Below are positions 53,019 through 62,709 of a DNA stretch of 64,000 nt, one piece after another. Numbering within the stretch: position 1 is the first letter of the stretch; each line of letters opens with the position of its first letter. The DNA lies in contig OV696605.1 in the NCBI GenBank assembly GCA_927797885.1, positions 1,525,157 through 1,589,156 on the forward strand. The letters run 5' to 3'. The stretch comes from Gloeomargaritales cyanobacterium VI4D9 (GTDB taxonomy: Bacteria; Cyanobacteriota; Cyanobacteriia; Gloeomargaritales; Gloeomargaritaceae). The notes under the pieces are model-generated. The model did no database searches. It had not been told where the DNA came from and worked only from the letters and a program-made list of their open reading frames with translations. The translations under genes and the position numbers were made by a program.

Positions 53019-55619
53019 ATGCAACCCAACGACCCGAATAAATTCACCGAAAGTGCCTGGAATGCCATCGTCCAAGCGGTGGAACTGACCAAACAACAGC
53101 AACAACAACAAATCGAATCCGAGCATTTATTATTGGCACTCCTGAATGCGGAAGGGTTAGCCAATAGTATCCTGCAACGGCTGAATATCAACCCCCAACA
53201 ACTGCGGGACAAAGTGGAAGCCCTGGTGCGCCGGAACCCCAAAATTACCGGTGGGGATGGGCAGGTTTATATTGGCAATAGTTTAGATAAACTACTCGAC
53301 CGGGCGGAACAATATCGCCAGGAACTTAAGGATGATTTTATTGCTGTCGAGCATCTGGTTTTGGCATACACCCAAGATGACCGGTGCGGCAAAAAATTAC
53401 TCCAGGAATTTGGGGTCAGCGGGGATCGCAAACTCAAGGAAATTATTCAACAAATTCGGGGGAGTCAAACCGTGAAAAGCCGCAATGCCGAAGCCAACTA
53501 TGAAGCCCTAGAAAAGTATGGACGAGACCTGACCCGCCAAGCCGCCGAGGGGAAACTGGACCCGGTGATCGGGCGGGATGACGAAATTCGCCGCATGATC
53601 CAAATCCTCTCCCGGCGTACCAAAAATAACCCCGTTTTAATCGGCGAACCGGGGGTGGGAAAAACTGCCATTGTGGAAGGTTTAGCCCGGCGGGTGATCA
53701 GCGGCGATGTGCCCGAATCCCTGCAAAATCGGCGGGTCATTAGTTTAGACATGGGGGCGTTAATCGCCGGTGCCAAATATCGGGGGGAATTTGAAGACCG
53801 ATTGAAAGCTGTACTCAAAGAAGTGACCAGTTCCGAGGGGCAAATTATTCTGTTTATTGATGAAATTCATACGGTGGTGGGCGCGGGTGCCACCGAAGGA
53901 GCGATGGATGCGGGGAATTTACTCAAACCCATGCTCGCCCGGGGAGAATTGCGCTGTATCGGGGCAACGACCCTCGACGAGTACCGCAAATATATTGAAA
54001 AAGATGCCGCCTTAGAACGTCGGTTCCAGCAAATTTATGTGCAAGAACCCAGCGTAGAAGATACGATTTCCATTTTGCGGGGGTTAAAAGACCGCTACGA
54101 AACCCACCACAACGTGAAAATTTCCGATTCCGCCTTGATTGCCGCCGCCACTTTATCCAATCGGTATATTAGCGACCGGTTTTTGCCGGACAAAGCCATT
54201 GATTTGGTGGATGAAGCCGCCGCCAAACTGAAGATGGAAACCACTTCTAAACCAGAAGAATTAGACGAAATTGACCGGAAAATTCTCCAGTTAGAGATGG
54301 AGCGTTTATCCCTCCAAAAAGATGAAAATTCCTCCGCCAAAGAACGTCTGCAAAAACTGGAGCGGGAACTAGCGGAATTGAAAGCCAAACAACAGGAATT
54401 AAATGCCCAATGGCAAGCGGAAAAAGAAATTCTTGACCAACGCAAAGCCATCAAGGAAGCCCTCGCCCAAATTGATGTGGAAATCCAGCAGGCGGAACGG
54501 GAATATGACCTGAACCGGGCAGCCACCCTGAAGTATGGCAAACGGGCAGAGTTAGAGAAACAATTGCAGGCTACGGAGCAAAAATTCCAGGAATTGCAAA
54601 CCTCCGGTGTGAATTTATTGCGGGAGGAAGTGACCGAAGCGGATATTGCCGAAATTATTGCCAAATGGACGGGGATTCCGGTGGCGAAATTGGTGGCTTC
54701 CGAAAAAGAACGGCTGTTGCATTTAGAGGAAGAATTGCACCGGCGGATTGTGGGGCAAGAAGCGGCGGTGACGGCGGTGGCGGAGGCGATTCAGCGTTCC
54801 CGGGCAGGACTTTCTGACCCCAATCGTCCCATTGCCAGTTTCATTTTCCTCGGACCAACGGGGGTGGGGAAAACGGAATTAGCCAAAGCCCTGGCTGAGT
54901 ATTTATTTGATACGGAAAATGCCCTGGTGCGGATTGATATGTCGGAATATATGGAACGGCATACGGTCGCCCGGTTGATTGGGGCACCACCGGGGTATGT
55001 GGGCTACGAAGAAGGGGGGCAATTGACGGAAGCGATTCGCCGTCGTCCCTATGCGGTGATCCTCTTTGATGAGATTGAAAAAGCCCACGAGGATGTGTTT
55101 AATATCATGTTGCAAATCCTGGATGATGGGCGATTAACCGACTCCCAGGGGCGCACGGTGGACTTCAAAAATACGGTGATCATTATGACCAGCAATTTGG
55201 GTTCCCAATACATTCTTGACCTGGCGGGACAACCAGAAAAAGATGAGGAATTACGCCAGCGGATGTTAGACGTTTTGCGGGACAATTTCCGCCCGGAATT
55301 TCTCAACCGCATTGACGAAACCATCATCTTCCAAAGTTTAAGCAAGACTCAATTGCGGCAGATTGTCACCCTGCAAGTGCAACGACTGCAAAAACGTTTG
55401 GCGGAGCAGAAAATCAGCCTGGAATTGACGACAGCGGCGGTGGATTTTCTCGCCGAGGTGGGTTACGACCCGGTGTACGGGGCACGCCCGTTGAAACGAG
55501 CGATTCAACGGCATTTGGAAACCCTGATCGCCCGGGAATTGCTCAAAGGCACGTTCCAGGAGGGGGACACCATCCGGGTGGACGTGGTGGCGGAGCGGTT
55601 AGCCTGCCAGCGAGTGTAA
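53019..55619 (+). CDS. clpB: Chaperone ClpB
   Basis: 866 aa, full length. Clp-N domain ([15 protein letters not shown]), first AAA+ with Walker A GEPGVGKT (about residue 208) and Walker B FIDEIHT, the middle coiled-coil domain typical of ClpB (about 410-545), second AAA+ with GPTGVGKT (about 613) and LFDEIEKAH. No ClpP-binding loop expected. Disaggregase working with DnaK. Confidence 0.97.
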   Translation: MQPNDPNKFTESAWNAIVQAVELTKQQQQQQIESEHLLLALLNAEGLANSILQRLNINPQQLRDKVEALVRRNPKITGGDGQVYIGNSLDKLLDRAEQYRQELKDDFIAVEHLVLAYTQDDRCGKKLLQEFGVSGDRKLKEIIQQIRGSQTVKSRNAEANYEALEKYGRDLTRQAAEGKLDPVIGRDDEIRRMIQILSRRTKNNPVLIGEPGVGKTAIVEGLARRVISGDVPESLQNRRVISLDMGALIAGAKYRGEFEDRLKAVLKEVTSSEGQIILFIDEIHTVVGAGATEGAMDAGNLLKPMLARGELRCIGATTLDEYRKYIEKDAALERRFQQIYVQEPSVEDTISILRGLKDRYETHHNVKISDSALIAAATLSNRYISDRFLPDKAIDLVDEAAAKLKMETTSKPEELDEIDRKILQLEMERLSLQKDENSSAKERLQKLERELAELKAKQQELNAQWQAEKEILDQRKAIKEALAQIDVEIQQAEREYDLNRAATLKYGKRAELEKQLQATEQKFQELQTSGVNLLREEVTEADIAEIIAKWTGIPVAKLVASEKERLLHLEEELHRRIVGQEAAVTAVAEAIQRSRAGLSDPNRPIASFIFLGPTGVGKTELAKALAEYLFDTENALVRIDMSEYMERHTVARLIGAPPGYVGYEEGGQLTEAIRRRPYAVILFDEIEKAHEDVFNIMLQILDDGRLTDSQGRTVDFKNTVIIMTSNLGSQYILDLAGQPEKDEELRQRMLDVLRDNFRPEFLNRIDETIIFQSLSKTQLRQIVTLQVQRLQKRLAEQKISLELTTAAVDFLAEVGYDPVYGARPLKRAIQRHLETLIARELLKGTFQEGDTIRVDVVAERLACQRV

Positions 55620-55694
55620 AGCTTTTTCACAGGTTTGTCTGCCCAGCCTGGGGGGATGGTAGGATGCCAACCAGTGATTGAGTGTGATACCCCT

Positions 55695-56114
55695 ATGACT
55701 CTAAATCTGGAAACCCCCGCCCCGATTTTTGGTGGCAGTACCGGCGGTCTGCTCCGCAAAGCCGAAGTTGAGGAAAAGTACGCCATCACCTGGACGAGCA
55801 AGAAAGAACAGGTGTTTGAGATGCCCACCGGTGGTGCCGCTACCATGCGGGAGGGGGACAATCTCCTGTACCTGGCGCGCAAGGAGCAGTGTCTGGCTCT
55901 GGGCACACAACTGCGGACAAAATTCAAAATTGATTACAAAATTTACCGCATCTATCCCAGCGGAGAAATCCAGTTTATCCATCCCGCCGATGGGGTGTAC
56001 CCCGAGAAGGTGAATGCGGGTCGTCCCTATGTGGGCAAAAAAGACCGGCGGATTGGGGAAAACCCTGACCCTGCCAAGCTGAAATTCTCCGGGCAAAACC
56101 CCTATGATGTTTAG
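55695..56114 (+). CDS. psaD: Photosystem I subunit II PsaD
   Basis: 139 aa from ATG 55695 ([20 protein letters not shown]); an upstream in-frame start at 55635 would add non-conserved residues. Conserved [20 protein letters not shown] and [20 protein letters not shown]. Docks ferredoxin on the stromal side of PSI. Confidence 0.97.
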   Translation: MTLNLETPAPIFGGSTGGLLRKAEVEEKYAITWTSKKEQVFEMPTGGAATMREGDNLLYLARKEQCLALGTQLRTKFKIDYKIYRIYPSGEIQFIHPADGVYPEKVNAGRPYVGKKDRRIGENPDPAKLKFSGQNPYDV

Positions 56115-56166
56115 CTCAATTGAGTTAAATTAAATCTCACCGTTCTTACTCTTCTTACTCTAGGTG

Positions 56167-56189
56167 CCACCCTCAAGGGGTGGTTTTTT
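56167..56189 (+). terminator. Terminator after psaD
   Basis: CCACCC-TCAAGG-GGTGG hairpin followed by TTTTTT, about 50 nt after the psaD stop. Confidence 0.8.
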
Positions 56190-56565
56190 GTGCCCCGCAA
56201 TGGGGATAGAAGGCACAGGTTTACCCCTCCTGCCGACTCAACGGGTCAGAGTTTTGGAAAAGAAAAGCGGGCACAACCGACCACAGGATCAGTAATCCAA
56301 AATAAACATACTCTGGGAATAGGGCAAACCAATTGGCGGCAAACAACCCCCCGACCATAATCATATGCCCCACCACTGCCCATCCAATCGCTGAAATAAT
56401 CTGTATTCTTGCCAAATTTATCGTTTTAAGTACTGCATTGAAATAGGTCAAAGTCAAGGGGATAAAGAGAATAACCGCCGTCAGTAACCCTGGATTATAG
56501 GATTGGGACAGGACCCCAGCCAGAATATGGGTAACCGCATTCACCAACGTCATCCCCGCCATCGC

Positions 56566-56669
56566 TATAGCTAAGCATACAAAGGTTGACATGATATGGG
56601 TCGCAGGGCGTAGCCACGCACTGGTTCTCCAGAATTTTTGAGGCGACAACCTAACCGTACTTAGCTATA
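56566..56669. repeat. MITE inserted in the HXXEE gene
   Basis: Terminal inverted repeats TAGCTAAG/CTTAGCTA, TA on both sides. The core GGGTCGCAGGGCGTAGCC, CTGGTTCT resembles the main MITE family, but GCGTAGCCACGC replaces the usual GCACCGCCCC. Confidence 0.85.
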
Positions 56670-57030
56670 ACGTCGGGAATAAATGGCTCGAACTTCTCCA
56701 AATGGCAAGGGTACCGACCAGCCACACCAGGGAAGTATTAATGACAAAAATCGCCTCTCGGGTTAATAGGATAACATCATTATTTTTAACATTAATGATG
56801 GTTTTTAGTAACCCATTGGTTGCTGTAAAAAATGAGTAATAATTGCCATAGAGATCAACCCAATGTTCCTCATATTGATGCAGAATATAGGCAACCAGGA
56901 GCAGTAATGATATAAACTGAGTATTGAAAAAATTTGGGGATGTGGTTGATGGTCTGGCTGAGAAAAACGACAAGAGCAAGAAGGGGACAGCATAGGTGCC
57001 AATCTTCATCCAGTTATCAATCAAGAAATC

Positions 57031-58138
57031 CACAAGTGTTGAATCCTGCAATAAAACTTTACATATTTAGGCGTGGGACGACCCGATTGAGCCAATGGAC
57101 AAAATTCCACTCCTGCCGTATTAAGATTTGTATATATCGGAACTTATCTGCCAATTTACTTCCGTACATCCGTGGAACTTTTAACAGTTGCAATATCAAG
57201 TAAACTATTAAAATTACATAAATTTGAATGGTAATTCCATTCAAATTTTTACTCATCATTTTATCGAGCTTTAAGTTCATCTTTAGAAATTTCCATAGTA
57301 CCTCTATCGCCCAGCGTTGTCTATAGGCTTCCCCTATCTCTTCATTACTCATTACATCCTCAGGAATATTGGTAGCTAAATAATAGTCTACTTTCTGTTG
57401 AACATTGCCAAAACAAACTACTCTCGCCTTACCTCGTTCTGTGGTGATATGATAGTTTTCATCCCATTTCCAATTCGACTTAATACGGATAATAAAAAGG
57501 GCATCATTTTCGATAAATTGTTCAAATACTTTGTGACTGCAAAACCCTCTATCCCCGACTGCGACTCCATTTTCCGGTAGCATTTTCACAATATCTTCAC
57601 CAAAATTAATCTCATGTGCCTGTCCAGGACTAACAATTAAATGACCAGTAGATTTCGTATCTTGATTCAAAGTGGTTATTAACTTTACTTGGCGATAGCC
57701 TTGGAGCCAAAATAACTTACTCATCAGCGGTATTACGGTAGCATCAAAAGGACATAAAACCAACCTCTTTTCAGGATGAGCTTCCTCAATATAATGCAAT
57801 AATTTATGATAAAGATGCATAAAAATTTGTGGGTCTCTTGTCTTGTTCGCCTTAGAAAACGTGGATAAGTCAACCTTAATGCCCGCATGATTTAATTGGT
57901 AAAATAAGTCCCGTAAACTGTTGATTCCTTTGTCTAAAATGCCAGCAAACCAGATTGAACAAAATAAGCGAGAATTTAGAACTGGATAATCATTAGTTGG
58001 CAGGTCTTTGAGTAAAAATTTGACAATCCCGGGAAAAGAATTGAATTTCATAGTTGTTTCATGTTTTGGTTTATATGAATTAGAATACCATATTTTGACC
58101 CCTCTTTTTCTGCCTTTACCTACCTTTCAACACTTCTG
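57031..58138 (-). mobile_element. IS4-family insertion sequence, copy 3
   Basis: 1108 bp, same ends as copies 1 and 2. Target duplication CAAGAAATC at 57022-57030 and 58139-58147. Interrupts the HXXEE gene. Confidence 0.95.
57059..58051 (-). CDS. IS4-family DDE transposase (copy 3)
   Basis: 330 aa with the same predicted sequence as copies 1 and 2 and the full set of catalytic motifs. Intact. Confidence 0.95.
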   Translation of the reverse strand: MKFNSFPGIVKFLLKDLPTNDYPVLNSRLFCSIWFAGILDKGINSLRDLFYQLNHAGIKVDLSTFSKANKTRDPQIFMHLYHKLLHYIEEAHPEKRLVLCPFDATVIPLMSKLFWLQGYRQVKLITTLNQDTKSTGHLIVSPGQAHEINFGEDIVKMLPENGVAVGDRGFCSHKVFEQFIENDALFIIRIKSNWKWDENYHITTERGKARVVCFGNVQQKVDYYLATNIPEDVMSNEEIGEAYRQRWAIEVLWKFLKMNLKLDKMMSKNLNGITIQIYVILIVYLILQLLKVPRMYGSKLADKFRYIQILIRQEWNFVHWLNRVVPRLNM

Positions 58139-58248
58139 CAAGAAATCATACTGACCCAAGGGCATCCACAGCATGAAATAAAGGAGACAAACAGCTATCA
58201 ATGCAATTTTGGTATTTATCATTTAAGGGAACCTCTATTTAATTAAAC

Positions 58249-58350
58249 TATAGCAATCCTACTTGATTTTCAAACAAAAATTTTTCAGAACTAAATACGG
58301 GGGCGCTGCCCCTGCGACCTATGTTCCATTCTCATTTAGGATTGCTACAT
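58249..58350. repeat. MITE (TAGCAATCC family)
   Basis: Full-length copy, core GGGGGCGCTGCCCCTGCGAC, just upstream of the interrupted HXXEE gene. Confidence 0.85.
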
Positions 58351-58418
58351 ATCTTTCAACTAAGCCTCTAGGGCACTAGCCTCGCCTCTGGTTTTGAATA
58401 GCCTCTTTATTCACATCA

Positions 58419-58527
58419 GGGCACCTCTATTTATTATCACTACTAGAAGATTATTTCGCTAAAATGTCCATACTGTCGAGAACCAAGACGGGGGCTACGC
58501 CCCTGCGACCCATTTTTAGAAGTGCCC
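58419..58527. repeat. Short element with IS5-type ends and MITE-like core
   Basis: Starts GGGCACCTCTATTTATTA, ends TTAGAAGTGCCC, core GGGGGCTACGCCCCTGCGAC: the ends of the IS5 element joined to the interior of the other MITE family. Confidence 0.55.
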
Positions 58528-58550
58528 ATCAATCATCTGGAATTGTTAGG

Positions 58551-58673
58551 TACATCCTGTTCATAGATTAAAGAATACAAGGAATCGGGTTTCCAAGGCT
58601 TGATCTCAATGACCTAATAAGGTTAAAGCAAGTGGGTTGAGAACCGTATCCCATAACCCCTTAATAGGCTGTA
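58551..58673. repeat. Diverged copy of the TACAGTCT repeat family
   Basis: ATAGATTAAAGAATACAAGG and CCGTATCCCATAACCCC correspond to the 10484 copies. Confidence 0.5.
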
Positions 58674-58684
58674 CCATCCCCCTG

Positions 58685-59404
58685 TTAACAATGCCAGGAT
58701 GAGTTTTTTTTCCCCTCATATCTCAAGCCGTAATCATTCACCGAATAGGCATGACGGAGTAATTCCGGGGTCATCACTTCCTGGGGCGTTCCCACCGCAA
58801 TCACCCGTTGATTGAGTAACATCACCCGGTTCATCCGCTGGAGAAATTCACCCCAATGATGGGTACTGACCAAAATGATCGCTCCCTGTTGCCGCAGTTC
58901 ATTCAATACTTCAAGGATAATTTGCTCCGCCTGGGCATCCACCCCCGTCAAGGGTTCATCCAAACAAAATACATCCGCCTTTTGCACCAGGGCACGGGCG
59001 AGAAATACCCGCTGTTGTTGCCCCCCGGACAAAGCCCCAATGCGCCGCCGCTGTAGCCCCCATAAGCCCAAACGTTCCAGAGCTGCCCCCACCCGGGGTT
59101 CCCGCCGCCCCCCACACCCCAGCCGCACCACCTGCTCCACCGTAATCGGATAATCCCAATCAATCTGGGAACGCTGGGGAATGTACGCCACCCGTTGCCG
59201 TTGCTGTGTCAAGGGCTTGCCCCCCAACCACACCCGCCCGCTCACCTGGGGCAATAACCCCAACAGGGCTTTCAGCAGGGTACTTTTCCCCGCACCGTTG
59301 GGTCCCACTAGCCCCATCATCTCCCCAGCCGCCACTGCAAAACTCACTCCCGCCAACACGGGTCGCCCTGGATAACCCGCCGCTAGGGACTCTACTACCA
59401 ACAT
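58685..59404 (-). CDS. Metal ABC transporter ATP-binding protein (ZnuC/MntA type)
   Basis: 239 aa. Walker A GPNGAGKS, signature LSGGQQQR, Walker B VFCLDEPLTGVD and H-loop STHHWGEF. Zinc/manganese importer subfamily. Divergent from the ZnuA-like gene with a shared, palindromic operator between them, so likely the same importer. No membrane-permease gene (ZnuB) follows it; repeats lie downstream of the stop. The C-terminus KKNSSWHC is slightly unusual and may have been altered. Confidence 0.9.
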   Translation of the reverse strand: MLVVESLAAGYPGRPVLAGVSFAVAAGEMMGLVGPNGAGKSTLLKALLGLLPQVSGRVWLGGKPLTQQRQRVAYIPQRSQIDWDYPITVEQVVRLGCGGRREPRVGAALERLGLWGLQRRRIGALSGGQQQRVFLARALVQKADVFCLDEPLTGVDAQAEQIILEVLNELRQQGAIILVSTHHWGEFLQRMNRVMLLNQRVIAVGTPQEVMTPELLRHAYSVNDYGLRYEGKKNSSWHC

Positions 59405-59436
59405 GAATTACCCAAACTTCCACCTACCCAGGGAGC

Positions 59437-59476
59437 GAGAATGATTCTCATTACCTAGAAAAACGATTATCATTTT
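59437..59476. promoter_or_regulatory. Zur/Fur-type operator
   Basis: GAGAATGATTCTCATT (59437-59452) is a near-perfect palindrome and ACGATTATCATTTT follows at about 59463-59476. Both resemble Zur/Fur boxes and lie between divergent znuC- and znuA-like genes, so zinc-dependent repression of both is likely. Confidence 0.75.
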
Positions 59477-59507
59477 ATAACACCTGCGTTCTAAAGGATT
59501 GTTTGAG

Positions 59508-60557
59508 ATGGTGAATCAGCCACGCCGTTGGTTTGTGCCGTTGACTTTGCTGTTAGTGGGCTGTGGGGTCACTTCCCAACCGTCCGCCGAGGTTGCCCCG
59601 ACCCCTGCCGCCGATGCGCCCAAGGTGGTGGCGACCTCCTCCGTGATTTGCGACCTGACCCGCCAGATTGCCGCCGAACGGGTGCATTTGACCTGTTTGG
59701 TGCCCGCCGGGGTGGATGCCCACACCTACCAGCCCACCCCCGCCAACCGGCAAGCCCTGGAAACCGCCCAAGTGGTGTTTTACAACGGCTATGACTTTGA
59801 ACCCCAGGTGGAAAAGTTGATTAAGGCGGCTCCCCCCAGCGTCCTGCGGGTCGCAGTCGGGGAATTAGCCGTTCCCAAGCCCCTGATGGGAACCCATGAC
59901 CATGACCACGGGGCGAAAGCCGGAGGGCACGACCATGATCATGACCACGGACACGACCACAGTCACGGGGACAAAAAAGCGGAACTGGTGCCCGACCCCC
60001 ACGTCTTTCACACGGGTGCCAACGTAGCGAACATGGCAAAGGTGATCGGCGACAAGCTGGCGCAGGTTTATCCCGCCCAAGCCCAGGTTTTTGCCCAAAA
60101 TACCCAAACCCTAGTCGGGGAATTGCAACAACTGGATACCTGGATGGGGCAACAATTCCAAACCATTCCCCCGAAAAACCGCAAACTGGTGACCACCCAC
60201 GAAGCCCTGGGGTACCTCGCCCAAGCCTATGGGTTGCAATTGACCGGCGCCCTCCAGGGCATCAGCACCCAGGCACAGCCCAGCGCCAGCCGTCTTGCCG
60301 CCCTGACCAAGGAAATTCGTCAAGCCCAGGTGCCCACCATTTTTGCTGAAGTGAGCGTCAATCCTAAATTAATTAATACGGTAGCCAAGGAAGCCGGGGT
60401 GAAAATTGCCGAAAAACCCCTGTTTGCCGACGGGCTGGGCGCACCAGGGAGTGGCGGGGAAACGGTGCAAAAAATGTTGATCAGCAACACCTGCACCATC
60501 GTGGACGGCTTGGGCGGCACCTGCACCCCTTTTAGCGGGAACCAAACCCGGTCATGA
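59508..60557 (+). CDS. znuA: Zinc ABC transporter substrate-binding protein ZnuA
   Basis: About 349 aa from ATG 59508 (AAAGGA lies ~9 nt upstream; a TTG at 59499 is less likely). Lipobox LLLVGCG, so a lipoprotein. The cluster A-I fold has metal His in DAHTYQPTP, HEALGYL and a late Asp in ADGLGAPG, plus the His/Asp-rich loop HDHDHGHDHSHGD (about residues 125-155) typical of zinc-specific members. The C-terminal end overlaps the convergent sugar-transferase gene by 26 bp. Confidence 0.95.
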   Translation: MVNQPRRWFVPLTLLLVGCGVTSQPSAEVAPTPAADAPKVVATSSVICDLTRQIAAERVHLTCLVPAGVDAHTYQPTPANRQALETAQVVFYNGYDFEPQVEKLIKAAPPSVLRVAVGELAVPKPLMGTHDHDHGAKAGGHDHDHDHGHDHSHGDKKAELVPDPHVFHTGANVANMAKVIGDKLAQVYPAQAQVFAQNTQTLVGELQQLDTWMGQQFQTIPPKNRKLVTTHEALGYLAQAYGLQLTGALQGISTQAQPSASRLAALTKEIRQAQVPTIFAEVSVNPKLINTVAKEAGVKIAEKPLFADGLGAPGSGGETVQKMLISNTCTIVDGLGGTCTPFSGNQTRS

Positions 60558-61794
60558 TGGTTTTGATGGTTTTGGCAAGGATCAACCCGTCCAACCACAG
60601 GGACAGATATTTCACGTAATACAGGTCGTATTCCAGCTTCAAACGGGTTTCCTGCACCCCGGCGGCGTAGCCCTGGTTCACCTGCGCCCAACCCGTGATC
60701 CCCGGTTTGACCAGATGGCGGCACATATAATAAGGAATGCGCTGGCTAAACTCCCAGGCGAAGGGCACCTGTTCCGGGCGGGGACCGATCAAACTCATTT
60801 CCCCCCGCAAGACGTGCCACAACTGGGGCAATTCATCCAACCGGAAGCGGCGAATCCACTTGCCCACCCGGGTTAAGCGGTGATCCCCCGCCCGGGCAAA
60901 CTGCGCCCCCGCCGGTTCTACCCGCATACTGCGAAACTTGACCATCCAAAAGGGTTTGCCCCCCTGCCCCATCCGTTCCTGCCAAAACAACACCGGTCCT
61001 GGGGAATCCCACCACACCGCCAAAGCCACCAGCCCCGCCAAGGGCACCAGCAGGGGCAAAGCCAGCAGGATCAACCCGGTTTCCCCCACCCGCTTGAGCA
61101 ACAGATAAGCCGGATCGGGGGGCATCGGCAGTAGCCCTTCCCCCAAATGCGCCAGGGAAACCCGTCCCGTCATCCCCTCCCAAACCGCCGCCGCATGATA
61201 GACCGGCAGACCCCGCAGGCGGCAATCCGCCAAAAACCGCATCCACTCCGGGGACAAGGTCTCATGCAAATCCACCACCACCCCATCCAAATCCCCAACC
61301 GGGCTGTTTTCATGTAGCCAATACCAATGCACCCCCGGCAACGGATAAATCCCCTGCGCCAAGGCTCCCGGCACCAGCCCCAGGCACAAACGTCGCCCCC
61401 ACCCCGCCAGCACCCACTGCCACAGGAGCGTCAGCCCGTAGCTTACCCCCAAAAACGTGCGGGAATAGTACCAACGGGTCAGGCTCACCACCCCCAATAA
61501 GCCCAAAAAACACAAACTCACACTCACCAGCACCACCCGGGAACGATGCACCCCCGGGAACCGCCCCACCCGGGTTTCCAGCACCAGCGCCGCCCCGTAG
61601 GTTCCCGCCACCGCCACCGCCAACCGCAACCAGTTCCCATTGCGCCAAAACTGCCATTCCCCCCAAGTCACCTGCGCCGCCAGCAGTAAAATTCCCCCCA
61701 GCCCCAAGCCATAGGCCAGGGTACGCCAGCCCCCCCACTGACGCGCCACCTGTTCCCGCCACGTTACCGCCGTCATGGGTGCCATCATCCCCAT
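60532..61794 (-). CDS. Polyprenyl-phosphate sugar transferase (WcaJ/RfbP type)
   Basis: About 420 aa from ATG 61794 or 61785; a longer frame to 62073 would run antisense through the start of the next gene. Several N-terminal transmembrane helices, an altered Rossmann-like domain, then the catalytic bacterial sugar-transferase domain: KRVGETGLILLALPLLVPL, PVLFWQERMGQGGKPFWMVK, RLTRVGKWIRRFRLDELPQL, GEMSLIGPRPE and KPGITGWAQVN. Puts the first sugar phosphate on undecaprenyl phosphate for exopolysaccharide. Confidence 0.93.
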   Translation of the reverse strand: MGMMAPMTAVTWREQVARQWGGWRTLAYGLGLGGILLLAAQVTWGEWQFWRNGNWLRLAVAVAGTYGAALVLETRVGRFPGVHRSRVVLVSVSLCFLGLLGVVSLTRWYYSRTFLGVSYGLTLLWQWVLAGWGRRLCLGLVPGALAQGIYPLPGVHWYWLHENSPVGDLDGVVVDLHETLSPEWMRFLADCRLRGLPVYHAAAVWEGMTGRVSLAHLGEGLLPMPPDPAYLLLKRVGETGLILLALPLLVPLAGLVALAVWWDSPGPVLFWQERMGQGGKPFWMVKFRSMRVEPAGAQFARAGDHRLTRVGKWIRRFRLDELPQLWHVLRGEMSLIGPRPEQVPFAWEFSQRIPYYMCRHLVKPGITGWAQVNQGYAAGVQETRLKLEYDLYYVKYLSLWLDGLILAKTIKTIMTGFGSR

Positions 61795-61918
61795 CCACCG
61801 CTTCCCTATTATCCCCAAAAGCTGAGCCAGCAGTTGTAAATTTCCAAGTAAACCGTTATCGTAATAGAAATTAGATTCAACGTGATGGATTTCTTGTTCG
61901 TTTGAGGAGTGAATGACC

Positions 61919-62440
61919 ATGCACATCAAGGGTTTGTTTTCTGTATCCCTAGCTACGGTTGCCGCCTTGGTTTTGGGAATGAATACGGCACAGGCCAATC
62001 CCAAATTGGAGACTGTGACCGAGGAAGGGGAAGTGTCGCCGAGTTTCATGATGCCGGGGGGTGGCATTCCCATTTCCTTCCCGCCGGAAGCCCCCTATAT
62101 GTACCCCGCCTTCCTAAACTACGAATCTGGCACCTTTATCCTGGGGGTCAATCAAAATACCAACATTCGCACCAACAGCGTTTTGACGGATAAGTTCAAG
62201 ATTGCCCCTTTCCGGGATTACACTGGGGATGGGGTACAAAACCTGGATGATATTCCCGCCCATCAAAAGCAGTACAATCAAGCCTTGGCCGCCTGGATTA
62301 GCCGAATCCAGAGCTGTTTGGCGGATCGTCCCAATATGTTCCGGGTCGTGGGAGAAGATACCAAAGTGCCCATCAAAGTTAACGGCCAAGCTGGGAAAAT
62401 TTTCTTGAATGCCAACAAAAAACCAGTTTGCCCCGGTTAA
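61919..62440 (+). CDS. Secreted protein with EF-hand/dockerin-like loop (paralogue B)
   Basis: About 173 aa. ATG 61919 preferred (GAGGAG at 61904-61909, 9 nt upstream); ATG 61913 is possible. Signal peptide cleaved after ANA/AQA-type site near residue 26. The loop DYTGDGVQNLDD (100-111) and its flanks are nearly identical to paralogue A at 77-625, and both keep the two cysteines (SCLAD, PVCPG). Shared leader layout suggests duplication and common regulation. Function unknown. Confidence 0.75.
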   Translation: MHIKGLFSVSLATVAALVLGMNTAQANPKLETVTEEGEVSPSFMMPGGGIPISFPPEAPYMYPAFLNYESGTFILGVNQNTNIRTNSVLTDKFKIAPFRDYTGDGVQNLDDIPAHQKQYNQALAAWISRIQSCLADRPNMFRVVGEDTKVPIKVNGQAGKIFLNANKKPVCPG

Positions 62441-62465
62441 ACCTCGATTAAAACCCTAATGATTC

Positions 62466-62500
62466 CTTCCGTAACTCCCCCTGGGTTGCGGATTTTTTTG
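62466..62500 (+). terminator. Terminator after paralogue B
   Basis: CCGTAAC...GTTGCGG stem followed by a run of seven T. Confidence 0.65.
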
Positions 62501-62572
62501 TGATTTGATCAACGGGGGTGCTCTAGGACTTTGATAGGGCACCTCTAAAAATAGGTTGTAGGGGCATTCTAG

Positions 62573-62691
62573 ATAGCAATCCTTAATGAGTATGGCTAGG
62601 CCAGGCTATCCCTATGAAAGGGTCGCAGGGGCACCGCCCCCCTCCTTAGTTCTAGGGAATTTCTGCCCTTATAATCAAGTAGGACGGCTAT
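62573..62691. repeat. MITE (TAGCAATCC family), longer variant
   Basis: TAGCAATCCTTAATGAG left end, AGTAGGACGGCTATG right end, core GGGGCACCGCCCCC; an extra stretch containing GGCTAGGCCAGGC lies inside. Confidence 0.75.
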
Positions 62692-62709
62692 GGCATGACC
62701 CATTCATGA

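Larger units (their letters stand above)
56221..58222 (-). pseudogene. HXXEE-domain membrane protein, broken by MITE and IS4
   Basis: Three pieces rejoin into one frame: start MINTKIALIAVC at 58222-58148, the middle (56670-57030) containing HQYEEHWVD (the H-x-x-E-E motif), and the C-terminal part 56221-56565 with ILAGVLSQSYNPGLL. Removing the 1108-bp IS4 with its 9-bp duplication CAAGAAATC and the MITE with one TA restores YDFLIDNWMK and LFPTLAMAGM. About 250 aa when repaired, with several transmembrane helices. HXXEE proteins have unknown function. Certainly inactive here. Confidence 0.88.

Noticed and set aside
61795-62073. N-terminal extension of the sugar transferase
   Set aside because: It would read antisense through the signal peptide of the secreted paralogue and shows no conserved features; ATG near 61794 starts just before the first transmembrane helices.
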